This document shows, piece after piece, positions 33,709-45,755 of a DNA stretch of 64,000 nt. The position numbers and the translations under genes are program-made. The stretch is from the NCBI GenBank assembly GCA_003339415.1, contig PDHQ01000051.1, forward strand, positions 1,293-65,292, in the 5' to 3' direction. The notes below the pieces were generated by a model. It was not told the DNA's origin. It was given only the letters and a program-made list of their open reading frames with translations, and made no database searches. Each line of letters begins with the position of its first letter. Position 1 is the first letter of the stretch. The stretch comes from Ophiocordyceps camponoti-saundersi (nom. inval.) (Eukaryota; Ascomycota; Sordariomycetes; Hypocreales; Ophiocordycipitaceae).

Positions 33709-35483
33709 ATGACGGACGTGGAAAAACAACCCCCCCAAAAGGTCCCCGTCGACCTCGACACGGGGAGCGCCCACGCCGAAAATGCAGACGACCTTCATCG
33801 CATGCTCAACAACCGCCAAATCCAACTGATCGCCATCGGTGGCTCTATCGGTACCGCCCTCTTTGTCAGCATTGGCAATGGCCTCGCCGCCGGCGGCCCA
33901 GCCAGTCTCTTGCTCGCATACACGCTCTATCCCATACTACTCGCTTGCGTCAACAACTCGGTGGCGGAGATGACGGTCCTCATGCCCGTCAGCGGCGGCT
34001 TCATCCGTCTCGCCGGCCACTGGGTCGACGACGCCTTTGGCTTCATGGCCGGCTGGAATTTCTTCTTCTACGAGGCCCTTTTGATTCCCTTTGAGATCAC
34101 TGCCCTCAACCTGGTGCTTTCCTTTTGGGAGCCCAAGATGAAGGAGCCCGGTCCCACCGCCGGTATCTGTGCTGCCGTCATTCTATGTTATGCGTAAGAC
34201 TCGGGTCCTAACGATTCATCCACAACCATCCTCTTCCTCTCCCCCCCCCCCCTTCACTTTCAAGAGGTCGCATGCTAAACGTCTGCCTTTCGTCCTCTTG
34301 TAGTGCTCTCAACATTCTTGCTGTGCGTGGCTATGGTGAAGCTGAATTCTGGCTATCTGGAGGAAAGGTCATCCTCATCTTCATGCTCTTCTCCTTCACC
34401 TTTGTGACCATGCTGGGCGGGAACCCTCAGCACGACCGGTACGGCTTCCGCTACTGGAACAACCCGGGCGCCTTCGCCGAGCACCATACAAAGGGCTCCC
34501 TCGGGCGATTCGAGGGCTTCCTGGGCTCGCTGTGGAACGCGGCCTTTGCCGTCGTCGGCCCCGAGTACATATCCATGGTGGCGGCCGAGGCGCAGCGGCC
34601 GCGCGTCTACATCAAGGCGGCCTTCAAGACCATCTACCTGCGCTTCGGCATCTTCTTCGTCGGCAGCGCCCTGGCCGTCGGCATCATCGTCCCCTACAAC
34701 GACAAGGTCCTGGTGGACGTTGCCAATGGCGTGAAGAGCGGCGGTACCGCGGCCGCGTCGCCGTACGTCATCGCCATGCAGAACATGGGCATCAACGTGC
34801 TGCCCCACATCGTCAACGCTCTCATGTTCACCTCCATCTTCTCGGCCGGCAACACGTATACGTACTGCGCCACCCGGTCCCTCTACGGCCTGGCCCTCGA
34901 GGGACGCGCCCCGAGCTTCCTACGCAAGTGCTGGAGCAACGGCGTGCCCATCTACTGCTTCTGCATCGTCATGTGCTTCCCCCTGTTGTCCTTTCTCCAG
35001 GTCGGCAACGGCTCCGCCCTGGTGCTGGACTGGCTCGTCAGCCTCATCACGGCCGGCGGCATCATCGACTACATGGTCATGTGCATCACCTTTCTCTTCT
35101 ACTACCGCGCCTGCAACGTGCAGGGCGTCGACAGGAGACTTCTCCCCTACTACGGCTGGGGTCAGCCGTGGTGCGCCATCATCGCTCTCTTCTTCATGAC
35201 GATTGTCGTCCTCTTTTACGGCTACGAGGCCTTTACTCCCTGGTCCATCGACGGCTTCTTCCGTCACTACACCATGCAGATCGTCGCGCCCATACTCTTC
35301 TTCGGCTGGAAGCTGATCAAGCGGACCAGAATTGTGAGGCCGCACGAGGCGGACCTCATCTGGCAGCGGCCCACCATTGATCGGTACGAGGAGAGTTTAA
35401 CGGACGAGCCCGTTGGCTTCTGGACCGAGATGGGGCGATTGGTCCACATAACCTCTGAAAAGAAGCGGCCATTGGACGGCTAA
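33709..35483 (+). CDS. Amino-acid permease (fungal YAT/APC family)
   Basis: Two exons (33709-34193 and 34304-35483; intron of 110 nt with TGCTAAAC branch) give 554 aa. It is a proton-coupled plasma-membrane amino-acid importer. The N-terminal tail is cytosolic; TM1 begins with NNRQIQLIAIGGSIGTALFV, the APC signature, near 42-60. PVSGGFIRLAGHWVDDAFGF and the segment from AAFAVVGPEYISMVAAEAQR match the YAT family (Gap1, Dip5, Agp). Hydrophobic segments fit 12 helices. The C-terminus (HEADLIWQRP) is the usual cytosolic tail. The presence of SFSAGNTYTY-type sequence (FSAGNTYTYCATRSLYGLA) in TM8 fits general or aromatic/acidic permeases; specificity cannot be called. Confidence 0.93.
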
Positions 35484-37337
35484 CACGATTTCCTCCTCTT
35501 CCTTGTCTGCTCTTATTAGTCTTCTTGGACATTTTTTGTTTGGCCCTTTGTCTCTCTGAAGATGGCGGCGATGGTGCATCGTGGACACGAAAAGAAAAAA
35601 AAACCTCCCAAGGAAGAAACCGGGAAGAAACGAGTGGGGAGGAGACGGGTCCTACCTGTACGATGTCTGTCTGTCTGTCTGTCTCTCTCTCCTCCGCTTG
35701 TCTGTCTACATAGTTTTGGATGCACTTGGCGGAGTGAGGTCGGCCCCTCCTTTCCCCCCCCCCCCCCCCCTTAACTTTCCCCCCTCCCGTTTCTTCTCCC
35801 TATCATCATCTTCTTCCCTCTTCTCCTCCTCTGTTTTCCCCTTTTATATACCCGTTTTTTTTCGAGGCATGAATACAGAAGAAAGAATACCCAGTTCTCG
35901 CCTTTCTCACTCCTTCTCTCCCTCGCGCGTAGATGTGGATGTGACTGACATTGGCCATGTTGGGAAATCGTCACATACGTACAAATGACTGACATGAGGC
36001 CTGACAGACGAGGAGGGAGGGTTATCCTTGGAACAAGGTTAGCCTTTATGGTTGGCCTTGTTGCTTTTTCCTTCCTCAAGAAAAGCCTTTTTTTCCCACC
36101 TTGCCACGTGAGATTGTACCTGAAAATTTTCCCGTGAATATTGATGGGCAGGAACGAGGGCCCTACCACGGAAGGCACGATTGGTAAGGCTAGGGGCATA
36201 GATTAGCACGGCCCCCTTCTCCCCTCTTTCTACGATAAATTAAGCACGACCCATTTCCCTCTTACGGCTTGTATCTTTCCTTAGTATGTAGGTGTAAGTG
36301 TGAGTTTAACTTGTGAAGGTATCACTGTTCTTATTATCAAGTTAGAGTGAAGACGCATACTGTGCATGTATGTATATGTAGATATAGCATAAGAGGATAG
36401 GTTTAAATAGGTATTATCACGAGCATGCATTAAGTGCAATACTATATATATATAATGCAAACTTATTCTCTGCATATATATATACTTATCTTTATCATCT
36501 TAACTTATCTCAACTCATCGTAACTAATCTAACTATCAAACTTACAACTCATCTCAACTCTAACCTTATCTCTCATCTTTTCTAAAATGCTACTATGTAG
36601 GTACACAGGTTCGGTTAAGCCCTAACTGAAGCCTGCTATACTATATAACTCGACTCGACTCGACTTAAACACTCACCTCTTATCCCTTATTTATATTTAA
36701 ACTTAACTTAGCTTAACTTAACTCAGCTTATTACTAGACTCTTACCTCTTATCCAGGCATTAAAGTCAACTCACCCTGACTCGGCTCGACTCGACTCAAG
36801 TAAACTCTAAACTCTGGACTCTTTAACAATCATCTAGCAAAAATCATCTCAGCTCAACTCTACAACTTCATCACACATCAACTAGGTATACGCCTTATCT
36901 ATAATCCATCCCTTCCCCCCAGCAACGTCTCCCACAGACACACAAACATACTCACTCTCACAGTCATATACGACATAATCTATATCATGCCCAAAAAAAA
37001 GGAAAAAATCAACCTCTCTTGCCTCGCTATCTCTCTACCTACCTGTCCATCTATCCACCTCCCTTGCCTAGAACATAGTAGTCTATCCCATCAAACAAAA
37101 AAACCACGTTTCACAAACAACTGAAAACCCCATTTTTGTCCCTTTTCCTTCCTCCGTCTTCGGCCTTTGGTTTCCTCGCCTCTCCGTCTTCTCTCTACTT
37201 CTCGCTGCCCGAGCCCGTCCAATGGTGATACCAACACAAATCTGAAAAACTTCCATTGACGAGGTCACAAAGGTATTGAAGAAGATGGGGGCGACTGAAT
37301 CATTCTCCCCTTCCAGCGAAAACATCACAACTTCCTT
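35484..37337. other. Convergent intergenic region with an AT-rich patch
   Basis: The first part holds a GTCT tract (about 35662-35690) and a C run (35754-35770). From about 36280 to 36980 the DNA becomes AT-rich and G-poor, with iterated CTTAACTTA, ACTCGACTCG and CTCTTATCC motifs. No gene is recognised. Both neighbouring genes end into this region. Confidence 0.55.
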
Positions 37338-40300
37338 TTACTCGTCTTCATCACTGAAGACCTCCTCGCCGCGCTTGCGACGTGCCATACGTTCTGTTCA
37401 ATCATCGTTAGCAACTGTTCTTCGTCTCCCGAGAGGTCCCTCCTCGACTTACCCTTCTTCTTCTTGCGCGCCTCCGAAGACGTCAACTTGGCCTTCTTCT
37501 TCGCCCCCACAATCTTGTTGCCCATAGCATCAAACTTCTCCTCCTCGCCGTCGTCATCCTGCTTGAGCCGCGGGCCTGAACCTTGGCCGCTGACCCAGTT
37601 GTGGCCCGAAGGCGTCATCTTGCCGTCCATGACGGCCCAAACCTCTTCCGTCAGGTCCTTGGTGAACTCGGCCGAGTGCGTGATAATGATGACACCGCCC
37701 TCAAACTTCTTGAGCGCCTTGGACAGCGCGCCCAGCGAGTCGCGGTCGAGGTAGTTGGTCGGCTCGTCCAGCACCACAATGTGAGGCCGCTGCCACGAGC
37801 AGGCCGCCAGGACGGTCTTGACACGCTGACCGCCCGACAGGCCACGCATGCGCGAGTGCGACACAAGCTCGGCATCCAGCCCAAAGTTGGCGCAGTGAGC
37901 CTCAATCTCCTTGCGCACCAGCGGCCGGAATTGACCCGAGGCCAGAGCCTCCTTCATGTCCACCTCGGCCACCATCTTCTGGTGCGACGCCAGCAGCTCA
38001 TTACGCGGCAGCCAAGCGTTATCGGCCGTCATCATGGGCGTCCATCGCTCGCCCTTCATGCCGACGTTCTCGCCCAGAGCAAACGAGCACTCATACTCGT
38101 AGCTGTTCTTGAACTTTCTGCGCGAGTGAATGCCGATGATACGGCGCTGCGTGCCCTCAATCTTAAAAATCTTGTCCATGGCCTTTTCGTCGGCGTCGGT
38201 GATGACCTTGTTGGCACGGTCCATAGTCTCGCGATCCTCGCCCGTCTGGAAACGCCACTGGATATACTCGGACGGCGTCTTGTCCAGATGGTTGTCGATG
38301 TGGGCGAAAGCGTGCTGCTTGATGTAGGCGATACGGATGTTCTCATGCTGGTAGATCTCGCCCTCCGTCGGAATGAGCTCGCCCGTCAGCACGTTGATCA
38401 GCGTCGACTTGCCAGCGCCGTTGGGGCCGATGACGGCAATACGCGAGCCGAGCGAGCACTGGAAGGTGATGTCGGCGATCTGGGGCTTCGACGTGCCGGG
38501 GTACTGGAAGGACATCTTGGTTGCTCGGAGAATGGCCTTGGCCTTGGTCTTGACGCCCTCAAGGAAGCCGGGCTCCGGGAAGGTAAACTCCATCTCCGAC
38601 GCACCGAGCTCGTAGTACGACTTGGCCGAGGGCACACGCTTGACGAACTCGGCCAGGTTGCCGCGGTAACGCTTGAGCTTGAAGCGCTCGTAGTGAACGA
38701 TGTGCTGGCACACGTTGTCGAGGAAGCCCGAGTCGTGCGAGACGATGATGGAGGTGCAGGGAGAGTTGATGAGGTATTGCTCTAGCCACTTGACGTTCTT
38801 GACGTCCAAGTGATTGGTGGGCTCGTCGAGCAGCAGAATATCAGGGGCCTCAAAAACGGCACGGCACAAGGCCAGCTTCATCTTCCAACCACCAGAGAGG
38901 GCGGTGATGTCACCGCTAATCATGGCGGCCGTGAAGCCGAACTCGCCAAGTCGGGCCTCCACATCGGGCCGGGCGGTGTCGACGCCGGCCTCAGACAGCT
39001 TCTTCATAGTCCAATCGATGGTCGTCATCTCCGTGTCGGCCGAGTCGAGGTCGTGCTCGACGAAGACGGTCTTGACCTCGCTCTGCTTGGGGAAGCCCTC
39101 GACCTGCTCGTTGTTGATGGCGCGCATCAAGGTCGACTTTCCGGAGCCATTGGGGCCGCAGAGGCCGTAACGCTGACCGCGCTTGAGGCGCAGATGCGTC
39201 TGATTGAGAAGAATCTTTGCACCGTAGGCGAGAGAGAAGGTACAGTTGCAAAGATCCTCGCCCTCCTCATCATCGGCCTCGCCCTCCTCGGCCTCGGCGG
39301 CGCCGGGGGAGACGCGCTTGCGGAGGGAGTGAACCATGGGCTCAGCATTATCGATGCCGGTCATGACGGCAACGTAGGGCTTGAGGCTCTCCACCCACAC
39401 GACGGGCTCCGCCTCCTTCTCGTCAACGAGCTGGCCAGCGATGGCGGCAACGTAGTTGGCAACGGGGGGCATCTTCTCGACGTAGCTGGCATACTTGCCA
39501 GAGAAGACGTCCTTGAGCTTGGTGAGGACGACCTTGAGGTCGCCGTCGTTGCGAGCCTCGGGGATCTTGCCGTCCTTGACATCGCCGACGCGGGTGAGAG
39601 TGTCCAAGGCCTGCTTGGTCTTCTCGCGAGCCTCAGGGTCAGCCAGATTGTCGAAGTTCTTCTGCAGGCCGGGCATCATCTTGGGCAAGAAGGGCGCGAC
39701 GATATTGGGGTCGTCGACAAGCTTGCACATGTTGTCAACGATGACGGCAGCCTTGCGCTTGATGGCGGTTTCGCGCTCGGCCAGGCCACGATCCAGCAGG
39801 GGAACCATGAGGGCCAGTGTAGGCTCCTGAACCTCGGTGACGAAGGTGGTCGCTCCAAGGAGATGGACCGTCTCGGGTACGTTCTCGGGCTTGGCGATAC
39901 ACTTGATCAGCTCGGGAATGAAGCGCTCGATATCCTTGTTGACAATCAACTGGCAAATCTGTTCCATGGTCTTGTAGGCACGCTCCTTGACCTCCTTCTT
40001 GGTGTCCCACATGGACTCTGAGACGACGGGGATCAGCTCGGGGACGCGGTAGGCAAGCTGCGCGGGGATCGACTTGACGAGGGCGTCGATGAAGTCAAGA
40101 GCCGTCATCTTCTCCGGCCACTTCTGAGCATTGCGGAGCGAGTCCATGACGGCGGGCAGCGCCGCCTTGACGGCGTTGCCATTGAGGCCGTTGGCGATGG
40201 CCATGACGGCAGCGGTGGCGGCATTCTTAACAGCCGTGATCTTATCGCCGACAGCGGCCAGGAGAACAGGGATGGCGTCGACAAGGTAGGGTTCAACCTC

Positions 40301-40773
40301 GGCAGACACCTCGGCGTGTGAGGCGATGACCTGGAATGCGGTGCAGGCCCTTTCACGAGCAAGGGCGTCTTTCTTGTTAGCGAGTTGCTTTTTCAGGTTG
40401 TCGAAGAATCTGCCGCGAAGAGGGTTAGCGTTAGAAGAAAGTTGCCGCATAAGATAATCTCCTGCTCCCTTGCGCACGTCCGCGCAATGCTTCCCAGAGG
40501 GGCAAATGGGGGCTGACAGAAGGCAGCGGCAGGGCTGAGGGCCAATGGGGAAAAAATTTTTCCTCTGCGCCACAGCGCAGTGCAGATGCGACGCTGTAGC
40601 AGGGGAAATGGAAATGCTCACTTTGTGGGAACAGCCTGATCCTCGATACGGCCATTGATGAAGCTCGCCAACTCCAAGGACGACTCCTTGATCTCGGCGG
40701 CATCCTTGGAGACGGTGAGCTTCTGAAAGAGCTCGTCGAGGACTTTGATAGACTGAGCGTTTTCCGAAGGCAT
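37338..40773 (-). CDS. TEF3: Translation elongation factor 3
   Basis: Three exons (40773-40622, 40409-37453, 37393-37338; introns of 212 and 59 nt, the latter with TTGCTAACG) give 1054 aa, the usual EF-3 length. EF-3 is a fungal ribosome-associated ABC ATPase that drives release of deacylated tRNA from the E site. HEAT repeats cover about 1-320; the first ABC module has GPNGSGKST near 470 and LSGGWKMKL; the second has GPNGAGKST near 712 with an inserted chromodomain-like segment (about 800-880) and LSGGQRVK. Walker B motifs are [12 protein letters not shown] and [12 protein letters not shown]. The basic C-terminal tail (KKKKG, then [10 protein letters not shown] and FSDEDE) is ribosome-binding. 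The last exon encodes only 18 residues. Confidence 0.97.
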
Positions 40774-42411
40774 TTTTGCAGAATTTTTCTAAATGTATGT
40801 GAATAGAAGAAGAGGGTATAAAAACTCCAGAAGTGTCTTGAAAGAAGAAGAAAAGAGGTGACGGCGTCGAAATGCAACGATGCTCTATAAATATCGATCT
40901 ATCGAATGTAGTCGTCGTCGTCGTCTAATCGTCGTTTATCGTCAAAGACGAGCAATCACCACCAGTTTTTTTTTGGTTTTCTTCCTTGTCCAGAGAGAAT
41001 ATGATTTCGTGCGGTTTGTGGGTGATAGTGGGGGGGAGGGAAAAGGAGGGCTGCCGCAGCAGCAGAGATTCACCGAGAGCGAAATCGATATCAGTGAAGA
41101 GAAAAAGTACGAGGAAGAGAGGAGATGGTCTGAAATGAGAAGGAGAAGAAGGGAAGAAGTTGTAAGAAAAGGGGGAAGAGGAGGCGAACGAGTTGAAATA
41201 TGAGAGGGAGGCGCTTCAAGGGTGAAAAGCGGGAGGGAGACGTGTTTTATGCCACCAGCGAAGGCAGGGCCTCTAAAAGGGGGGGGGGGGGGGGAAGGGA
41301 CCGCCACTATCAGAATTTTCTTTTTTGCCGGCTCCTGCCCTTTTTTTTTCTGCCCCTCCCTAGTCAGTGACTCCTGCCTGCAGTACTGCAGTCTCTCCTG
41401 CAGTCTCTCGAGGCACAGAGGTACCTAACCCAGGTTCCGTCCCTACAGGCTACAGGCTACTCCTGCAGCAATAAAGGGTAAACGCTGGGGAAAATTTTCA
41501 CAGGAGATAAAGGCTTATCCGACTCGATGCAGCGCTAAGCCTTTTCGGGCTCGTTTTCGGGGTGGGAAATCAGCCTAAGGCGGTGAGTGAGTGAGAATGA
41601 CAAGTTCCCCCCAACTCCAGCCAGAGTTGATTATCTAATGGTTGACTTGCGCCCGCGCGCCGCCCCCACGGGAGAGTGAGAGTGAGAGTGGGTGTGAGAG
41701 CCTGTGAGGACAGAAAAGGGGGGGTTTCCCAGAGTTGTCGCCTCTCCGTGGTCACCTGCGCACCTAGATATGACGAGAAGCAACTATAAGAGCCTGCAAC
41801 TACAGACTCACGTCTACCTACCTAGGTATAAGCCTGCTTCCCATAACTTAACCTACCTACCCATATACGGATGCTAGTAGTTCTTCTTCTTCTCACAAGC
41901 CAAAGTAACGGATGAATCCTCCTCCTCCTCCTCCTCCTCCTCCTCCTCCTCCTCCTCCTCCTTCATCAATGACGACGTCCTCTCTGCAAGGGGAGCTTCC
42001 CTGAAACCATCCTCTAGTCGCCCTGCACAAACAAACCAAGGAATGTTCTCTCTCCCGCTAACACATACACACATAAATGCCTGAGCCGAGCATCCCGACC
42101 TGGCTTGAAAGCTCCGGCCGTGCGTCTCTGGTGTGGCTCATTGCTTAGTAGGTGGCACATGCGTGCATGCATGCATACATGTGCGTACCTACATACCTGC
42201 ATACCTGTACGGATGCACATGTCTGTAGAAGTCGTCGTCGTCGTCGTTCTCTTCACACCATCGTAGTAGATTGCCGATTGCACCTGCATACCCCTAAAAC
42301 TCTACGCGATCCCCCATCATACATACATACGGCCTACATGAAGCCGCACAGAGCTCCAGATTTCCATACAGAGAGACTCAACCAGCCAAGAGTCAACGAG
42401 TCATGAATAAA
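40774..42411. other. Intergenic region between EF-3 and GlnRS genes
   Basis: The first few hundred bases are EF-3 promoter; TATTTATAG occurs on the minus strand about 110 bp before its ATG. Also present are a G run (41280-41294), CTGCAG iterations (41378-41410), a (CTC)n microsatellite and TACATA tracts (42165-42205, 42315-42330). No gene is recognised. Confidence 0.55.
41918..41962. repeat. (CTC)n microsatellite, about 15 units
   Basis: Uninterrupted CTC repeat in intergenic DNA. Confidence 0.9.
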
Positions 42412-44447
42412 CTAAAGCCTCTTGCCTGCATCCTCCTTCAAGCTGACGATTCGGTTGAGCACAACCTTGTCATCGGTAGTATCCGCGTCCATTGCCTGCG
42501 CGTCAAAGTTAGATGAGATGGACGGAGAGAGACAAGAGTCAGAGAGACAACAACTCACAAAGTACGCCACTCGCATCGCCTGAAATCGCACACTCTCAGG
42601 CCCCCCTCTCCCGAGCTCGCTCTCGCCCGCCGCTTCGGGCCACGGCGCGCGCCGCCTGACCTCGTCAAAGCCAGACTCCACCACCGCATCCCGGTACACA
42701 ACCTCGCTATCCGGGTTGATGTCATTGAGAAAGCCGCCCTCGACGTCATTGGGCTTCTCCGACTTGAAGAGTGGGTTGTGAATGCGAGCCTCAACCTTTT
42801 TCGACCCTTCCGTCCCGACCCATTGGATGTAGGTTTTGGGCCTCTTTGCCTCCTTGTCGAATACGGCGCGGATTTCCGTCACCCTCCCCGTCTCCGCCTC
42901 CTTACTGAAAGAAACGGCCTTCACCGGATACGGCACGCTGAGGAGGCCGACCGTCTTGCCGGGCGCGAGCCGGTAGTAGTCCTTGCTGTCCACCTCTCTA
43001 AAGTCCTCTCTGTCGATGTAGACCGTCGGCGTAAACTTGACCACGTGCGAGCCCATCTTGGGGTCCTTGGGGGAAAAGGGCAGCTCGAGATCCATCGCTT
43101 CGCCGTCCTCAATCACCAGCGGCACGGGGTCGAGCACCATCATCAGTCGGGGCACCGTCATCTCCAGGTACCTGCGCACACTTTGCTCGAACCGCTTGAT
43201 CTGAATGGCGGTGATGTTGGTCGTGACGCCCAGCTCGTTGATAAAGTCGAGAATGGCACCCGGGGGCACGCCGCGCCGACGGATGGCAATCAGCGTATAT
43301 AGCCGCGGGTCGTCCCAGCCGCGCACAATCTTTTCCTCGACCAATTTGATGATTTTCCTCTTGGACAGGACCGTCCCCGTGAGGTTGAGCCGCCCGTACT
43401 CCCTCTGCATCGGCTCGTACACGCCGAGCGTCTTGTTGAGCCACTCGTACGAGACGCGGCTGAGGATGAACTCGGTCGTGCAGAGCGAATGCGTGATGCC
43501 CTCGAAGCTATCGCAGAGGCAGTGCGCAAAGTCGTAAGTCGGATAGATGACCCAGTCCCGGCCCGTTCGGTGATGGGGGGTGTCCGTCTTGATGCGATAG
43601 GCAGCCAGATCCCACATCTGGGGGTTATTGTCGGTAATGTCCTGCTTCATGCGCAGGAATACTTCCCTTGGCTTATACTTGCCGTCGCGCATGTCGCGAA
43701 ACTTGGCCAGATTGTCGTCGATGGTTTGTTCGGCGTGTTGGCAGCGGTATCGGGGGTGCGCACCCTTTTCGCCTCCTCGCTGGAGCTTGAGTTCGACATC
43801 TAGATTCATTCGCCTACCAGTCAGTTCAGTTCAATCGAGGTCCTGATACCCGGGATTTGCCCCCTTCTTTCGCAACAACCCTCCTTACCGCTACAAGAGC
43901 AGACATATGCCTTGCCCAGCTTCACCAGCTTCTCGGCCATCTCATAGAGCTTCCCAAAATTATCGCTCGAGTAGGTAACCTTGGCTGGCTCAAAGCCAAG
44001 CCACTGCACCACGTCCTTGATGGCAGTAAAGTACTCCTCTTCCTCCTTCTCCGGGTTCGTGTCGTCGTATCGCAAGTAACACACGCCACCATGATACTTA
44101 GCGAAGCCAAAGTTGACGGCGATGGCCTTGGCATGGCCAATGTGCAGATAACCGTTGGGCTCGGGCGGAAACCTGGTCACCACCTCCTGCTTGGCAGGGC
44201 GCTCCTTGTACACGTCGTCGAGGAAGCCCTGCTTGAACATGGCCTCGGGATCGAGGGGCGGCTCTTCTGCCTTCTGAGCCGGCGCCTTTGTCGGCCCTGC
44301 CATTGCCTTTTCTTGTCGAGCCTTTTCTTGCGCTGCCTTTTTGGCTCGTTTTTGCTGTCGCTTCTTGAGCTCTGATTTGGAAACCATTTCGCCCGTCTCC
44401 TCGTCGAGCTGGAGCTTAGCCATGGGCTGCGAGACGTCGTCGGCCAT
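42412..44447 (-). CDS. GLN4: Cytosolic glutaminyl-tRNA synthetase
   Basis: Three exons (44447-43889, 43799-42559, 42495-42412; introns of 89 and 63 nt) give 627 aa. It charges tRNA-Gln with glutamine using ATP. The class I HIGH motif is at 102-105 within [14 protein letters not shown] (the Asn distinguishes GlnRS from eukaryotic GluRS). [24 protein letters not shown] and [13 protein letters not shown] are GlnRS-specific, and the KMSKS-type motif is VLSKRK at 330-335. The C-terminal beta-barrel anticodon domain ends with [11 protein letters not shown]. The first 85 residues are a short basic/alanine-rich arm rather than the longer tRNA-binding N-terminal domain of budding yeast Gln4. The second splice site (CTAG acceptor) yields AYVCSCSDVELKLQ, matching the family. 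Confidence 0.95.
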
Positions 44448-44912
44448 GGTGACTGCGTATATGGGGTGTAGAGGCGTTCAAGGAGAAGAATGCAGGCGCT
44501 ATAACTCCTTTGTTATCTATTCCCAGCTATGACTCAATGAGCATGTAAGCTGGTAAACGGACAGATAGAACTTATGACTCCTCCTCTGTACGCTTCTCCT
44601 CGTGCGGTGACGTGGGGTCAAGGTCTAGGGTAGCTAAGATACACGTCGAGCCCCAAATCGTCGTCAGGTCGAAACAAACGGCCCTCGTCAGCTTTCAACC
44701 AACTACCAAGGCGGCTATCTCACCAGGTACCTACAGCCCATCTCTCATCTAACCCAGTACAACTGCAGACTTTGCCATTATCGACCATCTCCTAAATTTC
44801 TCACGTCGAGAAACATAGGTAGGATGGACAAATAACCACCTCCCTTCCAAACCCTTACTCAGAGTCAACAAGGGGCCTCCCCCCCAGTGAAGCAGCGGCA
44901 GCAGCAGCAGAC
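44448..44912. promoter_or_regulatory. Shared divergent promoter region (GlnRS / macro-domain gene)
   Basis: 465 bp of mixed-composition DNA between divergent starts. No clear TATA box or other site is recognised. Confidence 0.4.
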
Positions 44913-45646
44913 ATGGCCTCCTCCAGAATCAGATCCATCCAAGACATCCCCACCCTCACACAGCTCTACGCCTCCTCCAAGCTCATCCCCCAGGCATCTC
45001 CCTCCCGCCAACCTTCCGCAGCCATCAATTCCCGTGTCAGCGTCACCAGCGGCGACATCACGAAGCTCCGTCTCGACGCCATCGTCAACGCCGCCAACTC
45101 TTCCCTTCTCGGCGGCGGAGGTGTGGACGGCGCCATTCACCGCGCTGCCGGGCCCGAGCTCGTTAAAGAGTGTAGCCTCGTCGGTGGTTGTCCTACCGGC
45201 CAGGCCAGGATTACCGCGGGCTACGAATTGCCCGCCAAACACGTCATTCACACTGTCGGCCCCGTCTACAGCCACTCCAATCCGCACGAGAGCCAGCGTC
45301 TTTTGCGCGACTGTTACCGGGAGAGCCTCGAGTTGGCGGCGAAGAGCGGCGTTCGGACCCTTGCTTTTAGCTGCATTAGCACCGGCGTCTACGGATACCC
45401 CAGCCGAGACGCTGCCCAGATAGCTTGTGAGACAGCCAGGGATTTCCTCGACAAGGACGTCGGAGCCATCCAGAGGCTGGTCTTTGTCACCTTTGAGGAA
45501 AAGGACAAGAATGCCTATCAGACGGCACTTCCGTGAGTCAAGCTTCTTCTAACTGTCAGGCTTTAAACTAAACATGATGACCGCCGGAAAAAAAAAGTAC
45601 CTACTTTCCCCCGGACCGAACTGATAAGGTTGCGAAAGAGGGATGA
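44913..45646 (+). CDS. Macro-domain ADP-ribosyl hydrolase (MacroD-type)
   Basis: Macro domains of this class bind ADP-ribose and remove mono-ADP-ribose or deacetylate O-acetyl-ADP-ribose. The block GDITKLRLDAIVNAANSSLL near 47-66 and GGGGVDGAIHRAAGPEL near 67-83 form the ADP-ribose pocket; CISTGVYGYP near 150-160 closes the diphosphate loop. Unspliced, the frame stops at 45536 after ALP (207 aa). I prefer a second exon: donor GTGAGT at 45533, AAG acceptor at 45597 (65-nt intron), then TYFPPDRTD and a stop at 45646, because fungal homologues end in a similar YFPP segment. The total would be 222 aa. The short N-terminal Ser/Pro-rich stretch is not part of the fold. Confidence 0.82.
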
Positions 45647-45755
45647 AGTCGCCAACGGTTCGGAGTTCTGACAGCTGTTTCTAATCGTCTGTCAAGTGTA
45701 GAATTGCATCGCTCAGCCAATCGCCATCTCTGTCTTCGCCGGATATCGATGTGAT

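Noticed and set aside
34532..35380. 282-aa plus-strand frame in the permease
   Set aside because: Out-of-frame shadow; the permease frame has the APC signature and membrane helices.
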